Positions 40,737 through 50,712 of a stretch of 64,000 nucleotides of DNA are shown in pieces. This stretch comes from Anaerolineales bacterium (lineage in GTDB: Bacteria; Chloroflexota; Anaerolineae; Anaerolineales; Villigracilaceae): contig CP129481.1 of NCBI GenBank assembly GCA_030583905.1, positions 2,196,136 through 2,260,135 of the forward strand, written 5' to 3'. The position numbers were made by a program, and so were the translations under genes. Position 1 is the stretch's first letter, and each line of letters starts with the position of its first letter. The notes under the pieces were generated by a model. It ran no database searches, had not been told where the DNA came from, and saw nothing but the letters and a program-made list of their open reading frames with translations.

Positions 40737-42545
40737 TTACCCAACCAGTTCTTCCAGCCGGTCGATATAACTTTCCATCACAGCGAAGGTCTCCTCGACG
40801 GGTTTGGGCGTCGTCAGGTCGACACCGGCTTTCTTCAGCACGTTCAGCGGATAATCCGATGAGCCGGATTTGAGGAAACCGAGATAGTTTTCCACAGCGT
40901 TGGGTTCGCCGCGCAGGATCTTTCCGGAAAGCGCGTGCGCGCCTGAAATGCCGGTGGCATACTGATAGACATAGTAATCTGCGAAGAGATGGCTGAATGT
41001 TGACCAGACCATGCCGACGCGGGGGCGATCCACTTTCACTTTGGGACCAAACCCCTCGGTAAACAGATCAGCCATCAGATTTTGCATTGAATCGGCGGTC
41101 AGGGGTTCGCCGCGTTCCGCCCGCTGGTGAGTCTCCAGTTCAAAGCGCGCCAGAGTCGGCATCTGGAAGAAATAGCGGAAGAAGTTTCCGCCCACTGCTT
41201 CCTCGATCAACGCGATCAGGAAATTTTTGTCGGTGATGGTTTTCAGCAAATGACCGCGCATCATTGCCTGGTTGAAGTTTGAAGCGACTTCGGCGACAAA
41301 GAGCGAGTATCCGGAGTACGGCATCGGCTGGTTTTTCCAGGTCAGATACGAGTGCATGGAGTGACCGAGTTCGTGTGCAAGGGTGCTCATGCTGCCCACT
41401 TCATCGGTATAGGACATCATAATGAAGGGATGTGTGCCGGGCGTGCCATAAGAGAATGCGCCGTTGGCTTTGCCCTTGTTCGGGTAGCGGTCCACCCAGC
41501 GTTCTTTAAGACATCCGTTCCGCAGGGTTTCCACATACTCCTTGCCGAGTGGTGCGAGACTTTCGGCGATCAATTCCACTGCTTTTTCAAATGGGATCTT
41601 CGTCTTTTTCTTTGCGAGCGGCGCCCACATATCGTAATAGGTGACCTCTCGCAGCTTTAACGCTTTGCGGCGGATCTCAAAGTAACGATGCCAGACGGGT
41701 AGATTCTTTTTGAAGGTATTGATCAAATTGTGAAAAACTTCCACGGGAATATTATTATTGAACAGAGACGCTTCCAACGTGGAGTTGTGTCCGCGCGCGC
41801 GCATGAAGAAGACATTATTCTTGATGGACGTGGCAAGGTTCGTGGCAAGCGTGTTCTTGAACTCGACATGCTTGTCCATGTAGTTCTCGAAGGCGGTCTG
41901 GCGGACTTTACGGTCGGGATTCTCGAGCAGGCTGGAGTAAAAGTTCCCCTGTGTGACTTCGATTTTTTTGCCTTTGCTGTCTGTTGCAGGCGCAAACTTG
42001 AAATCTGCATTGACCAGCATGCTGGTGCTGTTATCGGCGCCGCTCATCGGGTCGGATAACATGCCAAGCAATTCCTCCACCTCGCTCGAGCGGACATGTT
42101 CCTGCTGGCGGAATAGATCGCGAATGCTCTGGCGGTACACCTCCAGCTTCCCGTTTTTCTTCATCCAATCATCGAGCGTGGCTTTGCCGATCTGCAGCAA
42201 TTCGGGATTAATGAACGATGTCGCTCCTGCCGCCTGACCGTACATTCCTTGCGCTTTTCCGATCATCGCGGCGGCTTTTTGGTCGGTGGTGTCCACGCTG
42301 TAGGAGAAGGCGGCATACATATACACCTTCATCACGCGCTTCATCAACGCCTCCATCGTTTGCAAGGCGCGCAACAGGGTTTCCGGCGAATTGCCCAAAT
42401 TTCCCTGATATTTCTTGAGGCTGGGCAGGTCTTTCAGAATGCTTTGCAGTTCGGCTTCCCATTCCTTTGCGGATTTGAAAACACTTTCCGCGTTCCATGT
42501 GTGTTTCTTTTCTATCTTATTGCGTGGGGGGATGGTCTTGGGCAT
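40737..42545 (-). CDS. pepF: Oligoendopeptidase F (M3 metallopeptidase)
   Basis: 602 residues, full length for the family. The zinc motif HELGH sits in LAHELGHSMHSY (~residue 388), with the downstream ligand Glu in FVAEVASNFNQAM. Cytoplasmic hydrolase of peptides of roughly 7-17 residues. The N-terminal helical lobe begins NAESVFKSAKEWEAELQ. No signal peptide. It is transcribed together with, or just ahead of, the CpXC gene. Confidence 0.92.
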   Translation of the reverse strand: MPKTIPPRNKIEKKHTWNAESVFKSAKEWEAELQSILKDLPSLKKYQGNLGNSPETLLRALQTMEALMKRVMKVYMYAAFSYSVDTTDQKAAAMIGKAQGMYGQAAGATSFINPELLQIGKATLDDWMKKNGKLEVYRQSIRDLFRQQEHVRSSEVEELLGMLSDPMSGADNSTSMLVNADFKFAPATDSKGKKIEVTQGNFYSSLLENPDRKVRQTAFENYMDKHVEFKNTLATNLATSIKNNVFFMRARGHNSTLEASLFNNNIPVEVFHNLINTFKKNLPVWHRYFEIRRKALKLREVTYYDMWAPLAKKKTKIPFEKAVELIAESLAPLGKEYVETLRNGCLKERWVDRYPNKGKANGAFSYGTPGTHPFIMMSYTDEVGSMSTLAHELGHSMHSYLTWKNQPMPYSGYSLFVAEVASNFNQAMMRGHLLKTITDKNFLIALIEEAVGGNFFRYFFQMPTLARFELETHQRAERGEPLTADSMQNLMADLFTEGFGPKVKVDRPRVGMVWSTFSHLFADYYVYQYATGISGAHALSGKILRGEPNAVENYLGFLKSGSSDYPLNVLKKAGVDLTTPKPVEETFAVMESYIDRLEELVG

Positions 42546-42595
42546 GAGATTTTCCTTTTGGAAGGTTATGGGTTGATTTTACCATTCGAGTTGGG

Positions 42596-44170
42596 TTATC
42601 TCGGCAGCGAAAAGCAGATCCGCGCGCCATTTTCTTTTTTCGGGCGGTTGGTTGAATTCGTCGGCGCTTCCGCCCAGATGCGTCCGCCGTGCGCTTCGAT
42701 GATCGCGCGCGCAAGATACAATCCCAGCCCCGCGCCTTTGGTCTGCTTCACGGCATTCGTCGAACGATAGAAGCGGTCAAAGATATGCGGGATGTCCTTG
42801 GGGTCGATGCCGGGTCCCTGATCGCTGACGCAAACAATGACCTGGTCGGGATGGATCGCGCCGCTGATCTTGATCTCGCCTTCAGGCGCATATTTCAATG
42901 CATTCGATACAAGGTTCGAGAGAACCTGCTCCAGCCGATGTTCATCTCCGAGGATGACGGGGAATTTTTCGGGGAAATCGGTGATGATGCGATGTCTCGG
43001 TGATTGGGATGCAAACCGCCCGCTCACTCTTAACGCGAGGCTGGGCAGGGCGACGTCAGCCTGATTCAAGCTGAGACCTCCCGCCTGCAACCGCGATGCA
43101 TCCAGCAGATCGTCGATCATTCTGGATAACCGGTCTGCTTCCTCTTCGATAACCGCCAGCGAGTCGTTGATGGTGTGTTTATCCCATTTCGCATCGTCAC
43201 GTCGCAATGTGGACGCATACCCTTTGATCAGCGCCACCGGCGTCCGCAGTTCATGGCTGACAATGGAAATGAAAGTTGCTTTTATCTCGTCCGCATTGCG
43301 GAAATGGGTGATGTCCCTCACGCTGACAATGATATTGAGAAGCTTATTCTCCTCCGAGAGCAGCGGCGCATATGTAATTCCCACCGGAAGCGGCGGCGGA
43401 AGCGGACGTTCCAAATCGCCTTCCACATACAAGGTTGCGTTGGGCGTCAGAGGCCAGCCGTTGGCAACGGATTCATCGAGAGTTCTTCCCTGCGGCTCCC
43501 TCTTCCATTGGATGATCTCATAATGAGGCTTTCCCGTGATATCGTCGCTGGTCTGACCATAGAGTTTTGCAAAGGCTTCGTTGCAGCGCTCCACATTAAG
43601 ACTCGAGTCAAGGATCAGTATCCCGTCCGCGGCGGAGTCCAGAAGCGCGTCCAGTCGCTTTTTTTCGTAGGAGACCTGTCCATAAAGTTGCGCGTTGAAA
43701 ACGGCGATGGCAGCTTGGTCTGCGAAGGACTGAAGAAGCACGCGGTCATTCGGGGTGAAAACGTCCGCGTAATTGCGGAAGATGAAGATCACGCCGATGA
43801 CCTGTCCATGCGCGGCAAGGGGTAGACCCGTGCCGTTGAGCAAACCCATGCTGGCAGTATAGGTTAGTTCTTTCAACATGCGGTTCAGTTCGCTCACATC
43901 CAGTTCGCGGACTTTTTCCTCTGCCAGTAAAGGAGTGAGATATCTCAAAAAGGCGGGGGCAATCCCGTGTGCGGCTGCAACGCGCCAACCGTCGGCTTGT
44001 TTGAGCGCGATCAACCCTGCCTGCCCGGCAAGCATTTCAATGGAAATGCGCAAAATGCGCGCCAGCAGTTTCTCAAGGTCGAGTTCCTGAGTGATGGCGC
44101 GCGCGATCTCCAGCAGGTAGTCCCTTTGACGGACGCGAAAATCAGGGAGCATGGACGGGATGATGGACAT
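42596..44170 (-). CDS. Soluble GAF-PAS sensor histidine kinase
   Basis: 524 residues, no membrane segments. Domains: GAF (~20-165), PAS (~170-290; LDSAADGILILDSSLNVERCNEAFAKLYG), HisKA (~300-365) with intact SIVSHELRTPVALIKGYAS, and HATPase_c (~410-520) with NLVSNALKYAP, DQGPGIDP and GAGLGLYLARAI. It should autophosphorylate on the H-box His. No response regulator gene lies next to it. The signal is unknown; a GAF domain in a soluble protein suggests a cytosolic ligand. Confidence 0.88.
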   Translation of the reverse strand: MSIIPSMLPDFRVRQRDYLLEIARAITQELDLEKLLARILRISIEMLAGQAGLIALKQADGWRVAAAHGIAPAFLRYLTPLLAEEKVRELDVSELNRMLKELTYTASMGLLNGTGLPLAAHGQVIGVIFIFRNYADVFTPNDRVLLQSFADQAAIAVFNAQLYGQVSYEKKRLDALLDSAADGILILDSSLNVERCNEAFAKLYGQTSDDITGKPHYEIIQWKREPQGRTLDESVANGWPLTPNATLYVEGDLERPLPPPLPVGITYAPLLSEENKLLNIIVSVRDITHFRNADEIKATFISIVSHELRTPVALIKGYASTLRRDDAKWDKHTINDSLAVIEEEADRLSRMIDDLLDASRLQAGGLSLNQADVALPSLALRVSGRFASQSPRHRIITDFPEKFPVILGDEHRLEQVLSNLVSNALKYAPEGEIKISGAIHPDQVIVCVSDQGPGIDPKDIPHIFDRFYRSTNAVKQTKGAGLGLYLARAIIEAHGGRIWAEAPTNSTNRPKKENGARICFSLPR

Positions 44171-44380
44171 GATTGTTTATTTTATCACCGCGATTTGGGT
44201 GTCGGCGTAAGAGTTGTGTAAATGGTAAAAGTATAGACAAGTTCAGCCTGACAATATAGAATTTTGGCAGGTTTTCAGATTTTCAATCAATCGTGACGTT
44301 TACTACCTTGACCACTTTGGTGACCGAGTGAAATTTTGAAATATTTATATCCATTTTGAGCAGTTATTTGAAAGGGATTT

Positions 44381-44933
44381 TTGGTTGCTGCTATATTTGT
44401 CTCCCTTTTGCTCGGACCGATAACCCCGGTTCAGGCCGCATCGCTTCCTGCAGAGATCAATAAGCAATTTACACTACATTGATCTTCCTCTTGGGATTCA
44501 GTTGGACAATGTTGTAATCACTGATTGCTGGATATGGGACTTGCATTCGTCGAGTGTCTTTCTGCGATTGTGGCGCGAGGCTGGCTGGTTGAATGGAACC
44601 GCCTTCCCCGGTTGGAAGGGGAACAGCGCGTTGACCAGCCACGCGGTTTTGCCGGACGGCACTCCCGGACCTTTTGCAAAGCTCGGCGACCTCCGTTGGG
44701 GTGACCGCATCATCGTGCATTCCTATGGGACCGTGTACACGTATGAGGTTCGCGAGAACAGGACCATCAGTCCCAACAATATGACCGTGTTCAAACACGA
44801 GGAGAATGCCTGGCTGACCCTGATCACCTGCAAGAGTTACAACGAAGCAACCGGCACCTATGCCAATCGTATCGCTGTCCGCGCGGTGCTGATCCGTGTT
44901 GGACAGAGTCCGAGTAATTCGAATGTACGTTAG
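44381..44933 (+). pseudogene. Broken class D/E-like sortase gene
   Basis: The TTG at 44381 (after AAAGGGA) opens a 33-codon signal-peptide-like frame (VAAIFVSLLLGPITPVQAA, then SLPAEINKQFT) that ends at TGA 44480. The sortase domain follows in another frame, 44502-44933: AGWLNGTAFPGWKGN, LTSHAVLPDGTPGPFAKLGD with the catalytic His, LTLITC with the nucleophilic Cys, and NRIAVRA with the Arg. The start of the fold before AGWLNGT is garbled, so this is a frameshifted, probably non-functional gene. Sortases link surface proteins to the envelope. Confidence 0.6.
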
Positions 44934-44944
44934 TTGATTCAATA

Positions 44945-44972
44945 AAAAGACGGCGGAACATCGCCGTCTTTT
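44945..44972. terminator. Terminator behind the broken sortase
   Basis: AAAAGACGGCG pairs with CGCCGTCTTTT around GAACAT, with A-rich left and T-rich right flanks. Confidence 0.85.
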
Positions 44973-44997
44973 CATTTTATAATTCCAGCGGTGCTTT

Positions 44998-45585
44998 ATG
45001 GCAACTAATCTTCCTCTCAAGATATTTCTTTCCTATGCATCGCCGGATCGCCCCGTGGTTCGGAAACTCTATGAGTATCTCGTTAAACTCGGCGCGGACC
45101 CTTGGCTGGATGTGGAGAATTTACTTCCCGGTCAGGATTGAAAGTTGGAGATTCAGAAGGCGCTGGAGGATGCGGATGTGATCCTGCTTTGTCTTTCGAA
45201 GGGATCGGTGAACAAGGAAGGATATGTCCAAAAGGAAATGCGCCTCGCACTGGACCGTGGGCTGGAGATGCCCGAAGGGACGATCTTCCTCATCCCAGCC
45301 AGATTGGAAGAGTGTGAATTGCCCTTCCGCTTACGCGATTATCAGTGGGTGGATCTGTTCACGGAGAGCGGCATGCGGAAGTTGATCAAGAGCCTCAACC
45401 TGCGCGCGGAACGGGTTGGGGCGAAACCGCTGTCAGCGGATGGAACTATTCCAGCCGTAGAACCAACCGTCCCGAAGGATGAAGCGGTACCGAAATCATC
45501 CGGTGGGAATGTCATCAATATCTATGGTAATGTCAGCGACTCGAATATTGTCATCGGGGATGATAATGAAGTCGAGAATAAATGA
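44998..45585 (+). pseudogene. TIR-domain protein interrupted by an in-frame TGA
   Basis: Reading from ATG 44998: MATNLPLKIFLSYASPDRPV, LGADPWLDVENLLPGQD, TGA at 45139-45141, then KLEIQKALEDADVILLCLSK, FLIPARLEECELP, and a C-terminal GNVINIYGNVSDSNIVIGDD motif. This is a TIR_2-type domain of ~135 residues plus a short beta-rich tail seen in related conflict proteins. The stop stands where homologues have Trp (TGG to TGA), the only visible lesion. Bacterial TIR domains can be NAD-cleaving effectors. TGA is an ordinary stop in neighbouring genes, so recoding is unlikely. A TATAAT lies at 44978-44983. Confidence 0.7.
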
Positions 45586-45588
45586 CAA

Positions 45589-45622
45589 AAAAGTCCTTTG
45601 AGAAAAAACTCAAAGGACTTTT
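45589..45622. terminator. Bidirectional terminator between the TIR remnant and the aminotransferase gene
   Basis: AAAAGTCCTTTGAG pairs with CTCAAAGGACTTTT (14 bp) around six A residues. Confidence 0.9.
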
Positions 45623-45641
45623 CGTTTCCCAACGTTCCGTC

Positions 45642-46964
45642 TTAATTCACTTCTTTTTCCGCGGCAGTCAGGGCATCTTCGAACAACCGCAGACCTTCAT
45701 CCATTTCGGTCTTGGTGATCGCCAGCGGCGGCGCGATGCGGATCACGCTCTGACCGCAGGAGAGCGTCAAAAGACCGCGCTCATACGCCAGGTCCACGAG
45801 GCGGTCTATCAGTTGCTTGGCGGGCTCCTTGGTTTCGCGATCCTTCACAAGTTCAACGCCGATCATCAAGCCCTTGCCGCGCACATCCCCGATGCTGGGA
45901 TGACGCGCCTTGATCTCTTCCAGCGCTTCCATGGCGTACTCGCCGACTTCCTTGGCGTTCTGCATGAATTGTTTTTCGACTAAATCGATGGTCGCCAGCG
46001 CAGCCACGCATGAGACGGGGTTGCCGCCATAGGTGTTGCCGTGTGTGCCGATCTCCCAGTTCATCACGGATTTGCGCGCGATGCACGCGCCGAGCGGCAT
46101 GCCGGATGCGATGCCTTTGGCGGAGGTGATGATATCCGGCTCGACGCCGAAATGATCGATCGCCCACCACTTGCCGGTGCGCCCGATGCCTGATTGCACT
46201 TCGTCAAGGATCAGCAGGATGCCGTGCTTATCACATAGTTTGCGTAAGGCGGGATAGAACCCATCGGGCGGGACGATGTATCCGCCTTCGCCTTGGATGG
46301 TTTCAACCAGAATCCCAGCCACATCCTTGGGCGGCAGGATCTGTGCCAGGATCTCTTCTTCGATGTAGCGCACAACCGCTTCGCCGTAATCCTCACCCTT
46401 GCGGCGCTCCAGCACGGGGCGGTACGGATTCGGGAAGGGCGCGTGGGTCACGCCGTTCATCAGCGGATAGAACCCGCCGTGATACTTTGCCTTGCTTGCC
46501 GTGAACGTGACCGCGCCCATCGTCCGCCCGTGGAATGCGCCGGTGAAGCCGATGAAGTTGGTGCGCTTGGTGTGATAGCGGGCAAGTTTGATCGCAGCTT
46601 CCACCGCCTCCGTCCCCGAATTGGTCATGAACGAAAGTGCATCCTCCTCGAAGGGCGCGATCTCGTTCAATTTTTCGCCCAGGCGGATCCAATTCTCATG
46701 ATAGAAATCCGACGAAATGTGAATGAACTTTTCCGCCTGCTCTTGAATTGCCTTGACAACCTGCGGGTGCGAATAACCTGTCGCCACCACCGCAATGCCG
46801 CCCATGAAATCGAGGAAACGGTTTCCGTCCACATCCCACACTTCACTGCCTTTGCCGTGGTCCATTACGAACGGATATCCCCTGGGATACGAAGGCGAGA
46901 TCACCTTGCGATCTCGCTCGATCATTGCCTGGGCTTTCGGTCCAGGTAAATTTTGGTTCTTCAT
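45642..46964 (-). CDS. Class III PLP aminotransferase (acetylornithine/4-aminobutyrate type)
   Basis: 440 residues. Fold type I class III landmarks: NSGTEAVEAAIKLARYHTKR, FIGFTGAFHGRTMG, the IQGEGGY segment, ILDEVQSGIGRTG with cofactor-binding Asp, and the Schiff-base lysine in ITSAKGIASGMPLGA. Transfers an amino group from an omega-amino donor such as acetylornithine, GABA or lysine to 2-oxoglutarate; the exact donor is not predictable. The ROK kinase gene lies 15 bp upstream on the same strand, so the two are probably co-transcribed although metabolically unrelated. Confidence 0.88.
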   Translation of the reverse strand: MKNQNLPGPKAQAMIERDRKVISPSYPRGYPFVMDHGKGSEVWDVDGNRFLDFMGGIAVVATGYSHPQVVKAIQEQAEKFIHISSDFYHENWIRLGEKLNEIAPFEEDALSFMTNSGTEAVEAAIKLARYHTKRTNFIGFTGAFHGRTMGAVTFTASKAKYHGGFYPLMNGVTHAPFPNPYRPVLERRKGEDYGEAVVRYIEEEILAQILPPKDVAGILVETIQGEGGYIVPPDGFYPALRKLCDKHGILLILDEVQSGIGRTGKWWAIDHFGVEPDIITSAKGIASGMPLGACIARKSVMNWEIGTHGNTYGGNPVSCVAALATIDLVEKQFMQNAKEVGEYAMEALEEIKARHPSIGDVRGKGLMIGVELVKDRETKEPAKQLIDRLVDLAYERGLLTLSCGQSVIRIAPPLAITKTEMDEGLRLFEDALTAAEKEVN

Positions 46965-46979
46965 ACAATGCTCCTTGAT

Positions 46980-47912
46980 TTATGAACTTGACTTCAATTC
47001 TGCCAGCGCGCGCGCGCCGAGCAACCCCGCATCATCACCCAGTTTCGCCGTTGTGATCGCCAAACCCTCCAAATAGCGTGGGTGAAAGACGCGCTTTTTC
47101 AAACTGTCGTTAAATGAATCGAATAAAAGACCGCCAACCTGTGAAACTCCTCCGCCAAAAATGACAATGGACGGATCGAAGGCATGCAGGAAGGATGCGA
47201 CACCGATGCCGAGATATTCGCCCGCGCGGTGATACGCCTTGACCGCGAGCGCATCCCCTTGATGCGCGGCTTCCGCAATATCTCTTGGTGTCAGATGGAT
47301 ATCCCGCTTCAAAACGGACCTCGCGCCTGCTTCCAGTTCCCCAAGCACATACTTCACGATGGCTGGTCCCGACGAGAACGCCTCCAGATGTCCGTTGAAT
47401 CCGCAAGAACACGGCGGACCGTCCGGGTCGACGATGCTGTGACCAAGTTCCGCGGCGAGACCGTGAAATCCCTGCAATAATCTATCCTGAATGATAACGC
47501 CCGCCCCGATCCCCGTGCTGACCGTGATGTACAAGACATCGTGATGTCCCTTTCCCGCTCCGAAGCGATATTCCCCCAGCCCGGCGAGGTTGGCGTCGTT
47601 GTCGAGGTATGCCGGCACGCCAAAATGGTCAGCGACGCGCGGCGCCAAAGGAAAATTGTGCCATTCCGGGTTGTTGGGAGGCGCAAGCAGGTATCCTGTA
47701 TGCGGGTCAAGCGGACCGGGTGAGCCCAATCCGATCGCAGCCACATCGCCGCTCCAAACTTCTTCGATGACGCGGGTCAGCCGTTCCAGTCCGCCCGGTT
47801 CGGATGCAAGTGTTGGAATCTTCTTCTGTTTGATCGGTTTTAGCTTGTCGGGCGCATAAGAAGCGGCACGCATTTGTGTGCCGCCAATATCAACCGCGAT
47901 GATTGTGGTCAT
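46980..47912 (-). CDS. ROK-family sugar kinase (glucokinase-like)
   Basis: 310 residues from the ATG at 47912, where homology begins (MTTIIAVDIGGTQMRAASY with the phosphate-binding DIGGT). Other signatures: GLGSPGPLDPHTG, NDANLAGLGEYRFGAGKG with the catalytic Asp, and the zinc-type motif CSCGFNGHLEAFSSG. It should phosphorylate glucose or a related hexose with ATP, feeding sugars from the maltodextrin locus into glycolysis. The longer frame to 48185 overlaps yvcK and lacks homology. A TATAAT 7 nt ahead of the ATG suggests a leaderless transcript. Confidence 0.85.
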   Translation of the reverse strand: MTTIIAVDIGGTQMRAASYAPDKLKPIKQKKIPTLASEPGGLERLTRVIEEVWSGDVAAIGLGSPGPLDPHTGYLLAPPNNPEWHNFPLAPRVADHFGVPAYLDNDANLAGLGEYRFGAGKGHHDVLYITVSTGIGAGVIIQDRLLQGFHGLAAELGHSIVDPDGPPCSCGFNGHLEAFSSGPAIVKYVLGELEAGARSVLKRDIHLTPRDIAEAAHQGDALAVKAYHRAGEYLGIGVASFLHAFDPSIVIFGGGVSQVGGLLFDSFNDSLKKRVFHPRYLEGLAITTAKLGDDAGLLGARALAELKSSS

Positions 47913-47919
47913 ATGCACA

Positions 47920-47925
47920 ATTATA
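47920..47925 (-). promoter_or_regulatory. -10 hexamer for a possibly leaderless ROK kinase transcript
   Basis: Perfect TATAAT on the minus strand, 7 nt before the start codon and the same spacing as at gene 2392. No ribosome-binding site is visible. Confidence 0.4.
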
Positions 47926-47994
47926 CCGTAAGGCGATTTTTCTGCGATTTCCCAAGTTTGACTCAACCCTTTAATCCTGCTATCATCATTTTCC

Positions 47995-49317
47995 ATGAAG
48001 AAAGAAACCGGTCCGAGTTTTTGGAAATTCGTGCGTAATATTCCCCGCTGGCTGCGCCCCGGATTGGGGGTCAAACGCTGGCTTGCGCTCGTTATGGTGG
48101 GCACCACTCTGCTGGGGCTGGGGTTTGCCGTTATCCTGATCGACCTGTATCGCACGGATTCCACTGACCAAACTCTGTTAACCATTCTCTCCTACGCATC
48201 CCTGCGCTTCCTTCCACGCATCCTGCGCGCCGTCATTTTCGGCGGTTTGGGGGTGGGGCTGGTCATTTTTGGCATCTACAAGCTTAACCGAGCGTTGCTG
48301 AAACCGTTCGTCCGCCCGGGGTCCGGCGTAGTGGACACGCTCACGGACTACCACCGCCGAAACCGCGGACCGCGCATCGTTGCCATCGGCGGCGGGCATG
48401 GACTGGCGACCCTTTTGCGTGGGTTGAAGGCGCATACGGGCAAACTTACTGCCGTCGTCACCGTCGCGGACGATGGCGGTTCGTCCGGGCGGCTGCGCGA
48501 GAGTTTGGGCATCCTCCCGCCCGGTGACATCCGCAATTGTCTTGCGGCGCTTTCGAATGATGAAGACATGCTGACGCAATTGTTCCAGTATCGCTTCAGC
48601 GGTTCGTCTGGATTGGAAGGGCATTCGTTCGGCAACTTGTTCATCACAGCGCTGGCAGATCTCACAGGCAGTTTCGAGAGTGCGGTGGTGGAATCCGGGC
48701 GCGTGCTTTCGGTGAATGGGCGTGTGCTTCCATCCACACTGCATGATGTCAAACTGGTCGCCAGCATGGAACTGCCGCACTCGCTGAACGAAGTCCGCGT
48801 GGTGGGGGAGAGCAAGATTCCCGAAATGGCGGGACGTGTCCGGCGCGTGTGGTTGGAGCCTGATACTGCGCCAGCCTTTCCGCCGGTGATCCAGGCGATC
48901 CTCGGCGCGGACATCGTCGTCGTCGGACCGGGCAGTTTGTATACCAGCATCCTGCCAAACCTGTTGGTGCAGGACCTGCTCGCCAGCATTGACGCAAGCC
49001 GCGCAGTCAAGGTGTATGTGTGCAATATCGCTACGCAGGCGGGCGAAACGGATTCGTTCACATGCCATGACCATGTCCGCGCATTGGAAGGGCATGTAGG
49101 GGAGGATCTTTTCGATGTTATTCTTTGCAACGATAATTACAAAGGAGAGATGAGTCCGAATTCCGTTTGGGTGAGAGTGGATGAGAAGACGCTTTCGGAT
49201 ACGCGTACCTATACGGCGGATCTCGTGGACGATTCCTATCCCTGGCGGCACGATTCGGTCAAGCTGGCGCAGGTCATCATGGATATTTATCTCGAGCGGA
49301 CAGGTCCCCTGTCGTAG
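47995..49317 (+). CDS. yvcK: YvcK-family protein with N-terminal membrane segment
   Basis: 440 residues. The core (~115-430) is YvcK/CofD-like: VAIGGGHGLATLLRGLK, VTVADDGGSSGRLRESLGI, PPGDIRNCLAALS, GHSFGNLFITALADLTGS and GPGSLYTSILPNLLV. YvcK binds UDP-sugars and is needed for growth on gluconeogenic carbon and for cell-wall homeostasis. Unlike the cytosolic B. subtilis protein, this one has a ~110-residue N-terminal extension with two hydrophobic helices (LALVMVGTTLLGLGFAVILI and AVIFGGLGVGLVIFGIY), which would place it at the membrane. It is transcribed divergently from the ROK kinase. Confidence 0.85.
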   Translation: MKKETGPSFWKFVRNIPRWLRPGLGVKRWLALVMVGTTLLGLGFAVILIDLYRTDSTDQTLLTILSYASLRFLPRILRAVIFGGLGVGLVIFGIYKLNRALLKPFVRPGSGVVDTLTDYHRRNRGPRIVAIGGGHGLATLLRGLKAHTGKLTAVVTVADDGGSSGRLRESLGILPPGDIRNCLAALSNDEDMLTQLFQYRFSGSSGLEGHSFGNLFITALADLTGSFESAVVESGRVLSVNGRVLPSTLHDVKLVASMELPHSLNEVRVVGESKIPEMAGRVRRVWLEPDTAPAFPPVIQAILGADIVVVGPGSLYTSILPNLLVQDLLASIDASRAVKVYVCNIATQAGETDSFTCHDHVRALEGHVGEDLFDVILCNDNYKGEMSPNSVWVRVDEKTLSDTRTYTADLVDDSYPWRHDSVKLAQVIMDIYLERTGPLS

Positions 49318-49588
49318 GTATGGAGTCTGCCAGCTCGCCAGTGTATTGGGCGGCTAACCTCGGTTGATACGGGATTAAGCTCCCTGTGTCCAAGTTTTCC
49401 GCCAGAATCCTGCATGGGGAAACGGAATCAATCATCCCGCAGGGGTGAGGCGAGCTTGTCCTGACATTTATCACCCCAAACGCGGACAGTTATAAAATTC
49501 ACAAATCGGACTTAAAGCAGTAAAATTAATAGGTTGCAATTGACCAGAGATTCGATCTCTGTGATAAATCAAATTGGAGGATTTTCCC

Positions 49589-50644
<1,056 letters not shown>

Positions 50645-50656
50645 ACCCCTCTCCAG

Positions 50657-50689
50657 CCCTCCCCCAAATTCATCGAATTTGGGGGAGGG
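50657..50689. repeat. Intercistronic hairpin between gap and pgk
   Basis: A perfect 15-bp stem (CCCTCCCCCAAATTC with GAATTTGGGGGAGGG) around ATC. No T-run follows. It is set in a longer CT-rich/GT-rich flank typical of a REP-type element. It may set different gap and pgk transcript levels. Confidence 0.75.
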
Positions 50690-50712
50690 TGTGGGTGGGG
50701 GCTGGTGGAAAC

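Noticed and set aside
45139..45141. TGA read as tryptophan in the TIR gene (code change)
   Set aside because: Neighbouring genes end at TGA and encode Trp with TGG, so genome-wide recoding is not supported.
49489..49506. Rex-like half-site (TTCACAA) upstream of gap
   Set aside because: Only the right half fits; the left half matches about three of six consensus bases, close to chance in AT-rich text.
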